Source: Trifolium pratense
Taxonomy: Eukaryota; Streptophyta; Magnoliopsida; Fabales; Fabaceae
NCBI RefSeq assembly: GCF_020283565.1
Contig: NC_060062.1
Coordinates: forward strand, 20,990,127 to 21,054,126
DNA length: 64,000 nucleotides
Direction: 5' to 3'
Every line of letters starts with the position of its first letter. Positions within the stretch are counted from its first letter, which is position 1. The translations under genes and the position numbers were made by a program. Positions 29,410-41,642 of this stretch are shown here, one piece after another. The notes under the pieces are model-generated. The model ran no database searches. It worked only from the letters and a program-made list of their open reading frames with translations, and was not told the origin of the DNA.

Positions 29410-29687
29410 GGTCTGTTTGGATTAGCTTATTTGTGTTTTTTTCTACTGGCATAAGTCACTTGTGAGATAGTTTCAGAGAGCGTATGGAAACAGCTTAGGA
29501 CATATCCGTAAGCTGGTTTCAGCTTATTTCCATAAGTTCTCGAGTATAGCTTATTAAAACATTTTACTTTATTTTATCTTTTGTTATCGAAATAGCTTAT
29601 GCATAAGAACAAGTGTGTATAGCTTATGCATAAGAACAAGTGTGTATGCCATAAACGTTTAATGAAGTTGTTTATCCAAACAGGACC
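29410..29687. mobile_element. hAT-like MITE downstream of TGD2
   Basis: Ends GGTCTGTTTGGATTAGCTTA and TTTATCCAAACAGGACC are inverted repeats. TTAAG flanks both sides (29405-29409, 29688-29692). A 27-bp unit, ATAGCTTATGCATAAGAACA plus AGTGTGT, is present twice at about 29592-29647. A similar, more degraded sequence lies in CIPK intron 3 (about 17617-17785). Confidence 0.75.
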
Positions 29688-30524
29688 TTAAGTATATCTT
29701 TCTTCTTGCATTAACTTCCGATAAAAATTGTCTTTTGTCGTGTTGATGAGTGCAGGTGTGTCATTGAGGGGAGAAATTGATATTTAGGTGGATGAAATTT
29801 TTTGTTTCTGCTCAAGTTTTTGCTCCATCTGTGTAGCATGTCACTTGACACTGCCAAGCTTTGAGAAGAATGAAGTCACGGTTTAAATGCGCCCTTCTAA
29901 ATGATTCTTTGGTGAGGTTTTTGAGTTGAATGCAAACACCATCATAATAATGTATTTATTGATGACCATTATGAATTCTCATGGAACGGAACGGTTCAGT
30001 TGGATGTTATAGGAGGTTTACAATGAATTGTTTTATAGTAAAATGTTCTTTTTCGTGTTTTTTAGTTTCTCTTCCTTTCATTTTCGTGTACTAATAATGT
30101 AAGCGAGATGTAATTGTTTCCTCGAGTCTACTACTTATATTCTTCGATTAATTAGTTTTAGATTTGATTTATATATCAAATGATAACATGTTCTTCCCAT
30201 AATTAGTTTTCATGTACTAATAATGTCTTTAACCTTTCTTAAATCATCGATCACCTGCATATTTGATGGTGTAGGAATAGACAGGCCTCCTGTGAGCCAA
30301 TTTTGCTCCCAAATATTAATATTCTCTCATGTACCAATGCTCCACTTACAACCGCCTTGGACATTTAGAGCTCCAAATACTCATTCAAGCGTAACTTGGA
30401 TTATACCTAATACTTGCCTCAACGAAATCACAATTGGAAAATATATAGTTTTGAATAATTTTGTGGTTAAACTTCATGACTAAATTTCAGGCTTAATGGC
30501 TAAAACTTCACCTTTTCGAGTGAA

Positions 30525-30610
30525 TAAGTGGGTGTACAAAGATTCGAACTCCGATTCATGTATATTACATGTAATGTTTCTACTAATTGAGTTATGCTAC
30601 GAAAACTTAT
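30525..30610 (-). mobile_element. tRNA-derived SINE (minus strand)
   Basis: Read on the minus strand it has AGCATAACTCAATTAGTAGA (A box) and GGAGTTCGAATCTTTGTACAC (B box and body), the form of a common legume SINE. It is truncated, and no clear poly-A or target duplication was found. Confidence 0.6.
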
Positions 30611-30612
30611 TA

Positions 30613-31450
30613 GTCAAAAAAATAATACGGAAGCTTGTGATATTTTTGTAAAAATAATTAAGCATCAAACACGAACGTAAATGCTTACCTACAAAACAGT
30701 CAACATCAATATGTTAAAGTACAAAAAAAAAATGTATCTTAACAGACATCACATATGATGAAATCTGGATCAGGAGAGACTGCAGATTGAGATTAGGATT
30801 GACTGCAGTAGATATTTGACACAATTTAATGCAATAAAAGATTTCGACAGTCAATTTAAAATTGGACGATTATAATTAAATGTTTAAAAATTGACTAAAT
30901 GATCTCAATCATCTTCGTCTTACTTTTACAGCAAGAAATCCAACTCGGGCTCACAACCTTAGTAGGGACACCCAGAAGTGTAGGTTCAAGAATATGTAAT
31001 GGAAATGTCCCCCAACAGTTTTATCTCAATTTTAACTTCTCACATTTTATTATTATTCTTTATCTTACAAATTATTTATAAATAAATGTAAAATTTTTAA
31101 CTTAACATAAAAATATACATTTAACTATATATCATTGGTTCAATTAAGGTTGAACTATTCCGCCTAGGAACATCCTTTGCAAAAGAAAAGAAAAAAAAAT
31201 CAACATGTGAACCAATGTCTGTGCCTATTCAATCTGATAATATTTCAAAAACAATTAGATAGACAAAACACTTTTTTGGGCATAAATTGAAATTTTCATG
31301 TCAAAGTTCTCAATATAATTTTAAATGTGATTGTACAACAACTGCAAAAAATACACTTTATCCAATATCAAGATCTATTTTTGCTTGGTGCATAAACTTG
31401 TCATAACAATGATGTTTATACACTTGAATTGGAAACCTTCCCATCAAAAT
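30613..31450. other. Intergenic, no gene recognised
   Basis: AT-rich DNA between the SINE and the 3' end of the oligoribonuclease gene. No ORF, RNA or repeat could be supported. Confidence 0.5.
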
Positions 31451-31478
31451 TCACATGTTGTCTTGTTATCAATCCTTA

Positions 31479-34400
31479 TCATTTCTTGATCCTTGGCTTG
31501 AAAATGTTTGCTTTGTAGTATTTAAGTTCTTCGATACTTTCTCTAATGTCATCCAGGGCTCTGTGTCGTTTTTCTTTTGAAGGCACTTTCTTCTGATCTG
31601 CACAAATCATAATAACCCTTTACGTAAGTACACAGTTTTTGTATTCTCAAATGATCTTGATACTCAAAAGGTTAATACCAGACAGAACAACACAGAACAT
31701 ACTTTTAAGGTATTAGACAACTTCATGCGAATACCAAAGAACGGTTCATCATAGATGAGTAATTGTATAATTTCTCACCTTTAGGATACCAGCGAATGCA
31801 AAGAGCTGAAATACTACTAACATCGACAACCACATGAGAAAAGATCTCCGCCAATTCTGGCATGTATTTCTGCGAAATCGAATTAGTTAAGACACGTAGT
31901 GAAACATTTCAACATAGGAATAACAGGATATATAAAAGTTGCAATGCAAATAAGAATAGCAATATACAGTATTCAACATGATGTGATTCAAAGAAAATAA
32001 AATTGTCAGCAAAACGAAAATTGATGCTTTAGCAAAACGAAAAATATAAAATTCACAAATATACTATCAACTACTTTACTATGACAGCCTCAATACCTTC
32101 AGATATTGAAAATCCACGTATATCGAGTTTCCTGCCAATAGAGGTTTGTAAGTACCCCCAATATGTTTCTTAACGAATGCAATAACCTGCAAAGTAGATA
32201 CTTAATCAGTTGCTTCACAGATCACGGGGCAATGTACAGGAAAAAAGGTATCCAAGCCATAATCTCATAATATAATTTGCAATAACATCATTGGCTTGAT
32301 AATAGGAGCAAGGATACTAAATCCCAGCTGTCTAATAGCTGCCAAAAGTTTTCTAACGCGGACTGAGTCCCGCCCATATTCTTTATGAGCATTATGAAGG
32401 ATACTGGGAAAAATCCCTAGTAGACGAGTTTAGCCATTTAATCTGTCTTGTTCTTACATATATGAAAAAGTAAACAAAATTTTCAACTTCATCGAAAATA
32501 TATGATAATATCGTTCCTATTTAACTTCATAAAATGTAAGTTCCAACAAAAAGAGAGCTAGTCACAATCACATGGTATAGTAACTACAAACCTGTTTTTC
32601 AGCTTCTCTTTCACTAATTGTACTTTCAAGCACTTTTTTTGTTAACCCTAAATTCATTAAGAAATCATTAGTGAATGCCATTCAAAACTCAATTCAATGG
32701 AAAAAAAGGAATTTAAAAATGTTAAGGAGAACCAACAAATCAACACGGTGAATAAAATTAGCATCAAATTTCTATATCTTAATGAATTAATAATTTGTTT
32801 AATCTGTTTTGAAGGATAACTAATATCCCCATGGCAATGCTTTCTCTCTTTACTCTTTAATTAACTATTTTTTCTATCAAGAATTTAAGCATCCAAGTAT
32901 AGCATGTACGGATGTACCACTTACCACTAGCTGCATGATGCCTTGTACACCATTCTCCCATCTGGTCAAGGCACTCCTTAGTTTGATGTATGACTAAATC
33001 AGGACCCTGAAAATCAAAGAAAATTACATTAAATACAAGTTTTACAAATAACCTCTTGTGTAAGATTAAATTCATTTCTGCATATCAATTTTTTCAGAAG
33101 CTTTCTCAACAAATTTCATATCTAGAAGCCGGGAACATCAATATTGTTATGTTAAATTTTATAGCAATATTCAAGCCTGTTAACTTGAAACAAATCAAAA
33201 TTGTATTTTAAACTCTAATAGTACTTGGCACGATGTGCATAAAATAAAGGGAAAGTCGATAAAATGTAAGAGGGAAAACATTCTTTCAATAACTTATAAC
33301 TTACAAGTACCTAAATGCTAAGCAACGCGAGCAATGGAAAAAACAAACTTTTCTCCATAGAAAACGGAGGAAATGAGTCTTAAAAAGGGGGAAGTTACAA
33401 TCATATATATCAAAGAACAGAAAGAATACAAACTTAAGATCAATTAATTATATACCTCCACCGATTTGGTTAAATTTCCATCTGTAATTATACAAGCAAT
33501 CTCCAATATTCTATCCACTTCAATATTCAAACCTGCAAACACATAAAAGGTTTAACATGAATGTTCAATGTATTGATCGAGAGCTTTTTCACTCTCGAAA
33601 TAACACATTCTACATGCTCACCAGTCATTTCCAAGTCAATCCAGACAAGAGGTAACCTGTATTCAGACGAATAAGTCACTGGATTCTGTTGATCTTGCTT
33701 CTCATTTTTCGCTGGTAAAGCTTTGCCATTAGCTTTCTTTCCACTACTACCTGCACCAAGAAAGTATATTGCAGTTGTTTCTTTATGAACATACTAATTA
33801 ACATAATACTATTGCTAATGTAACCACGTGTAAGTGTTGGTCTAGAAATTTTAGAACGAGTTAATATACATAAAAATGACAAGCAATGAGGTAACACATA
33901 CGCATAGGTAACAATATAGCTAAAGAATATGCATCAATATAACTAGATTAGCCTCACTCATGACTCAACGAGGCAGAGACAACCCAAGCATGGTGTTCAA
34001 TCCATGGCTTAACAGAATCGTGCATTGAGAAATAATACCAGTGACTTAAATCAGATTCCCTGATAAGTGCCTGATACTTCTTTCCTTCCTGCTTCTCCAC
34101 TTAGATTCTGGAAAACTTATACCAAATCATCTATTTAACTACTTATAGTGTGTTTGGAGGGAAAGGAAACGAAGCCTAAAATTTTTATTTCAAAAACAAT
34201 ATTCTCAAATTTGATAATTTTAGAATGAAAAGAAAGAATGATACTTCATCATAAAGCTTAATGTTCTAAATTTAATGCCTTGGTCATTTGTCAAAAGTTT
34301 ATATAACTCTCCTAATTCAAAACTGAAAAGTATACCCTCCTTTCCTTTCCCTCCAAAACCCTTCAACCAAAAGCAGACATACCCTTCTGTTGATAAGCAA

Positions 34401-34762
34401 AATTAATAAAAATAAACATCTTAGTGTCTTTCCTACTGCAGTTTTTCACCTATTGATCAGGGTCCTTCTAATCCTGCCAATAAAGATTTTCTATCTTCTC
34501 TACGACCTTAGTGGGATAAGTCTCGGTTATTGTTGTTGATCTACCATGATTGTGCATCTCCATTTCGTCGACACACAAATCACAGGGTTAATTAATTGGA
34601 CTGACATTAATTGGACATGTATAATAATCATATACTTTTGTAGCACGGACACTTCAGATCGAACATGTGTCCGGTGTCCAACACATGTGATTGATTACAT
34701 TCAATTATATCATTCTCTCGAATTTCATAGATTCACATATGATAACTAATCACCTCCAAATT

Positions 34763-34803
<41 letters not shown>

Positions 34804-35098
34804 TTCTTTAAGCATTTGAGCAGTACAATGAACTACCAACATGCAAGACATCAAATTCTAAACAAAAGGAAAAAAGAATTGATTTTTACGAATTAATCAG
34901 CATGATAAATTAACAAAACTCACTCCAATAAATACCAAGATCAATAACAACAACAAATTTTGAAACCCTAATAAAAACTTAAGCAATTATGCATGAAATG
35001 TTGTAAAAGGGTGAACCTGAAGGAAGAGAAAGAGATTGAATGTTGCTGTCATCAGCATCAAGTTCTAACACCGAAAAAGAGTTAACAAGATGTTCCAT
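31479..35098 (-). CDS. ORN: Oligoribonuclease (DEDDh 3'-5' exonuclease)
   Basis: Degrades 2-5 nt RNA oligonucleotides to mononucleotides. Eight exons on the minus strand: 35098-35017, 33750-33622, 33532-33456, 33006-32925, 32647-32592, 32186-32097, 31869-31779 and 31597-31479, in exact frame, 241 aa. The core starts at LPLVWIDLEMTG; Asp66 and Glu68 are the first metal ligands, Asp167 (YVDFQYLKKYMP) the next, and His214 with Asp218/219 (HRALDDI) complete DEDDh. About 58 N-terminal residues precede the core and are Ser- and acid-rich; they do not look like a strong targeting peptide. Intron 1 (33751-35016) carries a poly-A tract and a repeat fragment. Pieces of exon 2, exon 4 and introns recur at 39.1, 40.4 and 42.3 kb, so this gene is a donor for the scrambled region downstream. 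Frame and catalytic residues are intact. Confidence 0.93.
34638..34735. repeat. Truncated interspersed repeat in ORN intron 1
   Basis: TAGCACGGACACTTCAGATC, TGTCCGGTGTCCAACACATG and TGATTACATTCAATTATATC match the repeat at 26805-26990. Confidence 0.5.
34764..34799. repeat. 36-bp poly-A tract
   Basis: An uninterrupted run of A in ORN intron 1, which reads as poly-T in the transcript direction. A shorter poly-A run is at 35800-35823. Confidence 0.95.
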
Positions 35099-36330
35099 TT
35101 TTGTGGTTCAATTTTGTTTGTTTCTCTTTTGGCGCAGTTTTGAAGTAGAAGGTTCTGTTTTGAACAGTAAAAGAACAATCATAGACGTCACTCACTGTCA
35201 CTGTGTTCATGGGTTGTGGGTTTGGTACCCATTGTTTGGGCTTTTGGGTTTGGATATAACCCGATTCATTTTACATCTAAGATGTTGAATTTAGAAAACA
35301 ATAGAAAATAGAGAATTTCTTTTTGCGACCTCTTACTTTTTTTGGTGGTTTTGAATTTTAGAGTTTTTAAAATAATCCTAACGTTTGTACGATGAGTCTG
35401 TTTTTGCTTGGGCATCATGCTGTTTGTTTCTTCCCTATCGTGGACACGATGAGACCTCAAAATTAGATTTTTGCTTCAACACGAAAGTTGTATGTCTTTG
35501 TCTTAGCTTTCCAATGCATGGTAACAGGCCTTGATCTGATACTCGTAGCTCCAGTTATGTCGTTTTTGGTATGATGTGGTATATTGAGGAGCTTTTGTTC
35601 GATTAATCATAACATTCTCGATAGTAGGGAATATGCAAGATGAATGTATTATTTGAAAGAAAAAAAAATTATAAACCGATCAACGGTTTCATTTCTAAAA
35701 AACACTATAAACTAAACCATTTATTGGTGGGTCCATGTACACTCCTAACCATTTCCATAAAGATAAAATCAAATTGAGATTTTAAAAGACAAATTTAACA
35801 AAAAAAAAAAAAAAAAAAAAAAAGAGTCTTGAAGATTTTATAGGATTGTTTTTACTTAGGACTTTTTTAAAAGAGTTTTTACGATCAGGATTTTTCAATT
35901 TGAATTTTGATTCATCAACAAGAATTGAAAGCATGTTGTTGAAAAAAATTGACAAATAATTACATTAAAAGAATCGCCAAACTTAAAACCCAAAAGAAAA
36001 TTATTAGTTGAAAAGTGACAAACTTAACACCAACGACAAGATGAAGACTTGGGTGGTCACATTGATTTAATCCTCTATTTGATTACACACACATATTTAT
36101 AAAAGGTAGAAAGAAAAAATAATTAAATAATATATATATTTTTATGTGAGTGTGACGAAATTTTTCCTATCTTATAAATGTTTTTCCAAGGACAAAGGAA
36201 AACAACCAAGCACAAACACATTCACATAACACATTAAAAAACAGAACACCTACACTCTAACACTCTACTAAAGATTTCCCAAACTAAAAGAACGTCAAGA
36301 AACTAGTGGCATCTTGCACCATGAAAAACA
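35099..36330. other. Spacer upstream of ORN, no gene recognised
   Basis: It holds the ORN promoter side (minus strand) near 35100-35300, a poly-A run (35800-35823) and AT-rich DNA. No other feature is supported. Confidence 0.5.
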
Positions 36331-36336
36331 TAACAA

Positions 36337-36750
36337 GGACAATGACTATTCAATATCAACAAATAGGAGAGTATGTTCTGCTTACTATTTTATTATTCAG
36401 CTTCTGCTACTATTGGTTGAATATAATTCATGACAACCATTTTTACTTCTCATAAACCTTGACAATTATTCTGAAACGAAAATTAAATTCATGTAAAGTT
36501 CAAAAAGGTGTGAAGCAGTAAAAAAAAACAAAAAATGAGAGCTCAGATTTATATTTTTTCATCCAGTATTTCAGGATATGTGATGTTACCCAACACCACA
36601 AATAATTTCATCACAGCTCTCAGTTGCACCAGCCGGGAATCGAACCCGGGTCTGTACCGTGGCAGGGTACTATTCTACCACTAGACCACTGGTGCTTTGT
36701 GTTAACAATTCCGACAATATACTATATAATTATTAAACGCTACTTCATCA
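36337..36750. repeat. Segmental duplication copy A around tRNA-Gly
   Basis: It shares most of its length with 42830-43215 (copy B) and, nearer the tRNA, with 49850-50051 (copy C). Shared pieces include GTATGTTCTGCTTACTATTT, GAGAGCTCAGATTTATAT, GATGTTACCCAACACCAC and AATAATTTCATCACAGCTCT. Confidence 0.85.
36625..36695 (-). tRNA. tRNA-Gly (GCC), copy 1
   Basis: On the minus strand a complete 71-nt cloverleaf: acceptor GCACCAG paired with CTGGTGC plus discriminator A, D arm with GGTCTAGTGGTAGAA, anticodon stem GTACC/GGTAC around CTGCCAC (anticodon GCC), and T arm GGGTTCGATTC. It has no intron, as usual for this tRNA. All three copies in the window are identical over the mature sequence. A clear T-run terminator is not obvious within 30 nt downstream. 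Confidence 0.97.
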
Positions 36751-36826
36751 ATGTGCGCCATTCAACGTTAAATACCATTATGCAATTCAATAGGTTGTTT
36801 GCCATTGAAGTATGAACCGTGTGCCA

Positions 36827-36919
36827 AGCTAGTAGGTTTGGTCTAGTAGTGAGAGATTTGGGTAGCATGCACGAGATTTTGGGTTCGATCCTCTGCTCCA
36901 TTGTAAACAAAAAAAAAAA
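36827..36919 (+). mobile_element. tRNA-derived SINE with 20-bp target duplication
   Basis: A box GGTTTGGTCTAGTAGTGAGAG and B box GGGTTCGATCC are followed by TTGTAAACAAAAAAAAAAA. It is flanked by GAAGTATGAA(C/T)CGTGTGCCA at 36807-36826 and 36920-36939, with one mismatch. The length is about 93 bp. Confidence 0.85.
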
Positions 36920-37482
36920 GAAGTATGAATCGTGTGCCATTCAAAATTCTAGAGTTTGAGTTTTAGTATGTGCAATCTCTATTGCTCTATGGAATGGGAC
37001 ATATTATGCATAGGGAATCATGGATTAGATGAGACCATTTGTTCTGTATTTTGAATCATCTTGGTTCTGATCCAAGCTTAATATATGTTTGTCAAAAAAA
37101 AAAAAAAAAACTTTGCGCATTAGTTTGTCCCATATTAATATACTAGGAAACCTCGAGGCCCCAATAACCGAGCACACCAAATACATGTATGAGTTTACTT
37201 GGTCCAATGTTCAAGACCACGAACGTAGCAGAATAAAATCGCAAAATCCTAGGAATTTAGGATTCTACTCGTGATTCTAACAATAATGGTATACTGGCAA
37301 GGTCTACATACGATATTTAGCTAGAGAGCTGGTAATGTTATGTTGACATTAAAAACAGACACCGTACAAAATACACTAGTTAGCATTTGTCTTGACTCGA
37401 GGATAGTCAAAATAATGAAGAAATCAAAATTGTGTCAATATACTATGTTTTAATTTACAGTTATAATACAGTTGATAACTCA

Positions 37483-39076
37483 AACTATACATTGGTGGCA
37501 ACATGTTGGAACCATTGGTGCATAGGACCATCAAGACAAAGAGAATCATCCTTTATGCAGATGCATTTTGAAGTCACAACAACAGATGAATTTGAATCCT
37601 TATTGCAAGCAAAGATGTTTCCCATCTTGATCCATAGTATAGAAAGTGATACAGATTTCCATAAACTGTTCTTCGTTTTGACAATCATCAAATACAACAA
37701 CCGGAAGCCCTTCACCAGTAGCAGTTAAGCACTTCTTAGTGTCATTCATAAATCCATCTCTTTTGATTCATACAGCTACCAGTTTCAAGTTCATTTTTGT
37801 CATTTACTTGTGCACATTGACCGGTACTAAGAGGATGGTACATGATATATGCGTTGGAGACTTTGGAAGTAGGATCTGCATTAAGAAACATGAGGAAAAT
37901 TCAAATGAAGGTTCTAGGAGTTCTAGTCAAGCCGTATAAAGGCCGACAGCTCGTATAGCTCGATATTACAAGAATATCTCCTAGTGTATCTTCTCTTAAT
38001 AATATTATGGACCAAATTGTCTAACAGACACATGAAAGACACTTTTGACGACCAAACTCACTATGAAATACACATTTGAGTACTAAACTGTCTAATGAAA
38101 GACACTTCCATGGATTTTTATAATTTTGATATATTCGGGGAATATACCGAGAGCGTCTCACAAATTCAATGACCAAAATGAGTATTTGATCTAATTCAGA
38201 CCAGCAGATGGGGACCATACTCAGCACAAGTGCGAGCATGGCGGTTTTCTTTTGCTATATAAATGATAGATAGAGTTGTTGCCATGTATAATTGAACAAT
38301 GTTTTATTATTAGTAAGAATACTCACCTTGATTCTTCCTTTGCAAAAGTTGGAACTTGTCGGTGAAAGTCTAACTTCAATGGCTTGTTCCTTAAAAACTG
38401 CAACTCAGTGTCATAGTTTAAACCTGAGATAACCACAAGCACATTTGGATTTACTTTATGGATTGCTAGTGCTGCTTGGCTCATATACTTGTACCAATCT
38501 TTCAGGTTTTGGCGTGGACCATGCAATTCATTCCTCAAACTCATTGCCACAATCTGTTAGTGAATTAAAAACCAATCAAACTTTGTTATGTTACATTCAA
38601 AATTTGGCTTGGACTATGACATTGTTGAAATATGTATTTTTTTACACACATTCACACATTCTGTGGTCATTGGATTGAGATCGAACGGTTTAGGTATCAA
38701 TCTCGATCCAATAACCACATATATGTTAGACTGCGTGAATACGTCAAATTTTTAACCTCGTGCAATTTGATTTCTTAGTACTACATACAGTATGATGTTC
38801 AGAAAAATGGTTAGCTGCCAAAGTAAGTCCATGAATCCATTCCTGGGGATCAAAGTGACTATCATGAAAGAATCCATTCTCATCATAATCATCACAGCGC
38901 CGCCACTTAGGCTCACTAACTTGATTATCAAGCAACACTTTAACATTTTGAGCACCAAGTTCATTCACAGCAGCATCAAAAGCCTCAATGAGAGTCATTT
39001 TGAAAATTGAAGGATTATACTTAGCAATACCAGCCACAACCTCTGGTGCATCCAAAAGCCTAAAAGCGTTATTCAC
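37483..39076 (-). pseudogene. GH5 (cellulase-family) glycosyl hydrolase, broken copy 1
   Basis: Minus-strand pieces of a plant GH5 enzyme. The first (39076 to about 38785) reads APEVVAGIAKYNPSI, LIEAFDAAVNELG, VKVLLDNQVS and ENGFFHDSHFDPQEWIHGLT. After an intron, an exon (about 38553-38325) reads VAMSLRNELHGPRQNLKDWY and NPNVLVVISGLNYDTELQFL. A C-terminal stretch (about 37735-37483) reads KKCLTATGEGLPVVVFDDC and then, after a 1-nt frame change, KDSNSSVVVTSKCICIKDDS LCLDGP, ending HQWFQHVATNV. The middle of the catalytic domain, including the acid/base and nucleophile region, is absent. The start is also lacking. No intact enzyme can be made. Confidence 0.8.
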
Positions 39077-39082
39077 AATGCT

Positions 39083-39350
39083 TTGTCACTCTCGAAATGA
39101 CACATTCTACATGCTCACCATTCATTTCCATGTCAATCCAGACAAGAGGTAACCTGTATTCAGACGAATAAGTAAATGGATTTGTTGATCTTATTTCTCA
39201 TTTTTCACAGGTAAAGTGTTGCCGTTAACTTTCTTGCTAGCCTACTACTACCTGCACCAAGAAAGTATATTGCAACTGCTTCTTTACGAACATACTAGTA
39301 CTAATTAAAATAATACTAACACAACCACATGTAAGCGTCGCTTCAGAAAT
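39083..39350 (-). pseudogene. Duplicated ORN exon 2 with flanking intron
   Basis: It closely matches 33580-33860: TTCATTTCC(A/T)(T/A)GTCAATCCAGACAAGAGGTAACCTG, the Lys-rich N-terminal coding part, and the ACTACCTGCACCAAGAAAGT acceptor side. Changes break the exon (the codon after GAAATG now reads AAT in place of ACT, with small deletions). The GH5 fragment abuts it directly at about 39076. Confidence 0.85.
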
Positions 39351-39596
39351 TTTATATTACACATAGAGGATGATACTTCACCAAATAGTTAGAATAGTTT
39401 GTTTCTTGTGTATTAAGTAATTAGATGGATAAATAGTCAAAGTCGCCAAACACGTGCACAAGACTTCGAAGAGTTTTTCCAACCACTCCAATGAATTTTT
39501 GAGTTTTCATTTGAAACCATTCCTCAACATCTCTCTAACTAAGTTATTGTTACTAATTTATTTTGTTTGTTTGGCTTTGCTTGCTTCAAAGTCTCA

Positions 39597-39869
39597 ATGG
39601 CTGCTATAAGTCCACTTTTGCAAGTAGTTTTTGAGAGAAGACTAACTTGCCATCTTCTGAAACTTGTGGCTGAAGCATGTGGCTTCGAAGACAAGATTGA
39701 AAAGCTCCAACGTTCCTTACGCCATATCAAGCCACTGTTAGTAAACTTAAGAGGGAAGTCACAGCTCTATTCATTAAGTTTGTCATGGAAACATTATGAC
39801 GAGTTTTGCGAGCTGAATAGAAAAGTAGTTCTTGAGTGTATTGCACCACTCCAAAGTTTGAATTATTAA
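39597..39869 (+). CDS. 90-aa chimera of a CC-domain start and an LRR segment
   Basis: An open frame starts ATG at 39597 in the same context as the NLR start at 43796. Residues 1-47 (MAAISPLLQVVFERRLTCHL... LRHIKPL) are the N-terminal Rx-type coiled-coil start of the resistance gene. From about residue 48 (VNLRGKSQLYSLSLSWKHYD) the frame jumps to the LRR-linker segment found at 46770-46880 of the NLR, with no NB-ARC between. The fusion is in frame and ends TAA. It arose by a deletion of about 3 kb in a paralogous copy. It retains TGG (Trp) where the large copy has TAG. Whether it is expressed is unknown; it could simply be a pseudogene. Confidence 0.6.
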   Translation: MAAISPLLQVVFERRLTCHLLKLVAEACGFEDKIEKLQRSLRHIKPLLVNLRGKSQLYSLSLSWKHYDEFCELNRKVVLECIAPLQSLNY

Positions 39870-40129
39870 GCTTTATGATAAAATAGGTGACTTGGTATAA
39901 GTGTTCAGTGAATCTGATTTATGTTTCTGGGAGATTATTGTTCAATACAAGATTCTGTTATGGAATCAATCAAATACCTATGCTTGTGTAGCCTCTTCCT
40001 CCTTGAGTTATGAATGAGGCTAATATAGTTGTATACTTGTATTGATGCATCTTCTTTAGCTATGCGGTTACCTATGCTTGTGTGTTAGTGTCATCTCATT
40101 GCTTGTCATTTTTATCTATATTAAAAAGT

Positions 40130-40300
40130 TCTAAATGTCATGAATATCGAGGCCTAACTCATACTTACAAAACCGGCTTGTAAGGTGAGCAGTGCCTCCT
40201 CTTTTTAAACTCTTCTCAAGAATCCTATCTATCCGATGTGGGACTAAATCCCACCGAGTGTTGGCCGCTAACACTAAAATTTCTGAACCGACGCTTACAT
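40130..40300 (-). repeat. Fragment of a dispersed LTR-type repeat
   Basis: On the minus strand it reads AGTCCCACATCGGATAGATA, then CTCACCTTACAAGCCGGTTT and GAGTTAGGCCTCGATATTC, wording I recognise from a widespread plant dispersed repeat. The GTCCCACATCGG here resembles a snRNA promoter element, but no RNA gene follows. Confidence 0.5.
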
Positions 40301-40371
40301 GTGGCTGCGCTAGTATTTACTATTTTAATTACTACTACTATGTTCGTAAAGAAGCAGCTGTGATATACTTT

Positions 40372-40625
40372 CTTGATGCAGGTAGTGGTAAAGTTTATTT
40401 GTCTGAATACATGTTACCTCTTGTCTGGATTGACTTGGAAATGAATGGTGAGCATCTAGAATGTGTTATTTCGAGAGTGACAAAGCTCTCGATCAGTACA
40501 TTGTGCATTCGTGGTAAACATTTTGTGTGTTTACAGGTTTGGATATAAGTTAAAAGCTGATTCAGCGTGGATGATCAAACTAAGGAGTGTCAAAGTCATC
40601 ATGCAGTACAATACAAATCTCTTCA
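40372..40625 (+). pseudogene. ORN fragment on the plus strand (parts of exons 2 and 4)
   Basis: It reads GATGCAGGTAGTGGTAAAG, then ATGTTACCTCTTGTCTGGAT TGACTTGGAAATGAATGGTG (exon 2 core, WIDLEMNG), intron sequence with CGAGAGTGACAAAGCTCTCG, then GATCAAACTAAGGAGTGTCA, an exon 4 remnant. The orientation is opposite to the parent gene at 31.5-35.1 kb. Internal deletions make it non-functional. Confidence 0.8.
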
Positions 40626-41628
40626 GGATATATAAAATGGAATAAGAAAATCCTGCTAGTAACTAAATTGAGCTGCTCCTTGTCGACAATTGGCCCGGGC
40701 TTGAAATATGAGCTATCTTTGGCCGGTCACTACCAACACGTCTCTGCATTCCTCAAGTATTGATAGATGCTGAAGGTTGCTCAAGTTTCTCAGCAATGAC
40801 TTTATACCATGACATTCTGATATGACCAATTATCGGAGAAATGAAAGATTATCAATCCAGCCCGGAAGAGCTTTTAAATCGTCCACGTGAAATCTCAGTT
40901 CATTGGGAAGCGAGGATGACACTTCCACCACCAACCCAAACACAAACAGGCTATAAGTTGGTTTTCTTTTTATGGCAGCCTCTGTTGCGAACATTATTCG
41001 TTTCACATAAGGATGGTTCTCAAAATGATCCCTCATATATTTCGTGCCATCTACTCGAACACTCAAATAACATCTATATATATGGTTTGGTCACACAAGT
41101 AAGGGCTGGAATAAACAGACCTATATTAATAGTCAATTTAAGGCTGATTTTTTCCAATGAAAGTTTCATCAATTTTCAAGAGAAGTAAGTAGCAATGAAA
41201 TGTTTTTATCAATTTTAAATGAGGAAGAGTCCAAGTCACAAGATTTCATTCACCATCACCAGCTATAAATACCATGCCTTTTTTTTTACTCATAATTTCA
41301 TAAATACCATGGCAAAATTAAGTACTATCAATGTGCAGAAAACTTCACATTTTGCCCTTGAGTCTTGAGAGATTCTTTTCATATCTATTTTTCACAAGTA
41401 CTAGTTAAGAAATTCATCACAAAATGGCTCTTATTCTCATATTTAGGGTAACAAATCATTATATTCATGGCTTTATGCATTATTTTTGCATTAAAAGAAT
41501 TTGGTTTTTCTATAAGAAGAAATTTGTTTATATAGATTATCTAAAAATGCAATGCATGTAAAAAAAATAAAAATTTATACGAGATAATAATAAAAAATTA
41601 ATAATAATAAAAAATGAAAGAAAAACAT

Positions 41629-41642
41629 TTGAACTAATATTG
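41629..41642 (-). terminator. U5 snRNA 3'-end box
   Basis: Right after the 3' stem-loop the minus strand reads CA, ATATT, AGTTCAA, which fits the plant snRNA 3'-end element CA(N)3-10AGTNNAA. Confidence 0.8.

Noticed and set aside
36624..36815. ORF of 63 aa over the first tRNA-Gly copy
   Set aside because: It is the complementary strand of a tRNA gene; the same peptide recurs at each tRNA copy only because the tRNA is conserved.
40229..40240. Second USE-like GTCCCACATCG on the minus strand
   Set aside because: There is no TATA at proper spacing and no snRNA sequence downstream; it belongs to a dispersed repeat.
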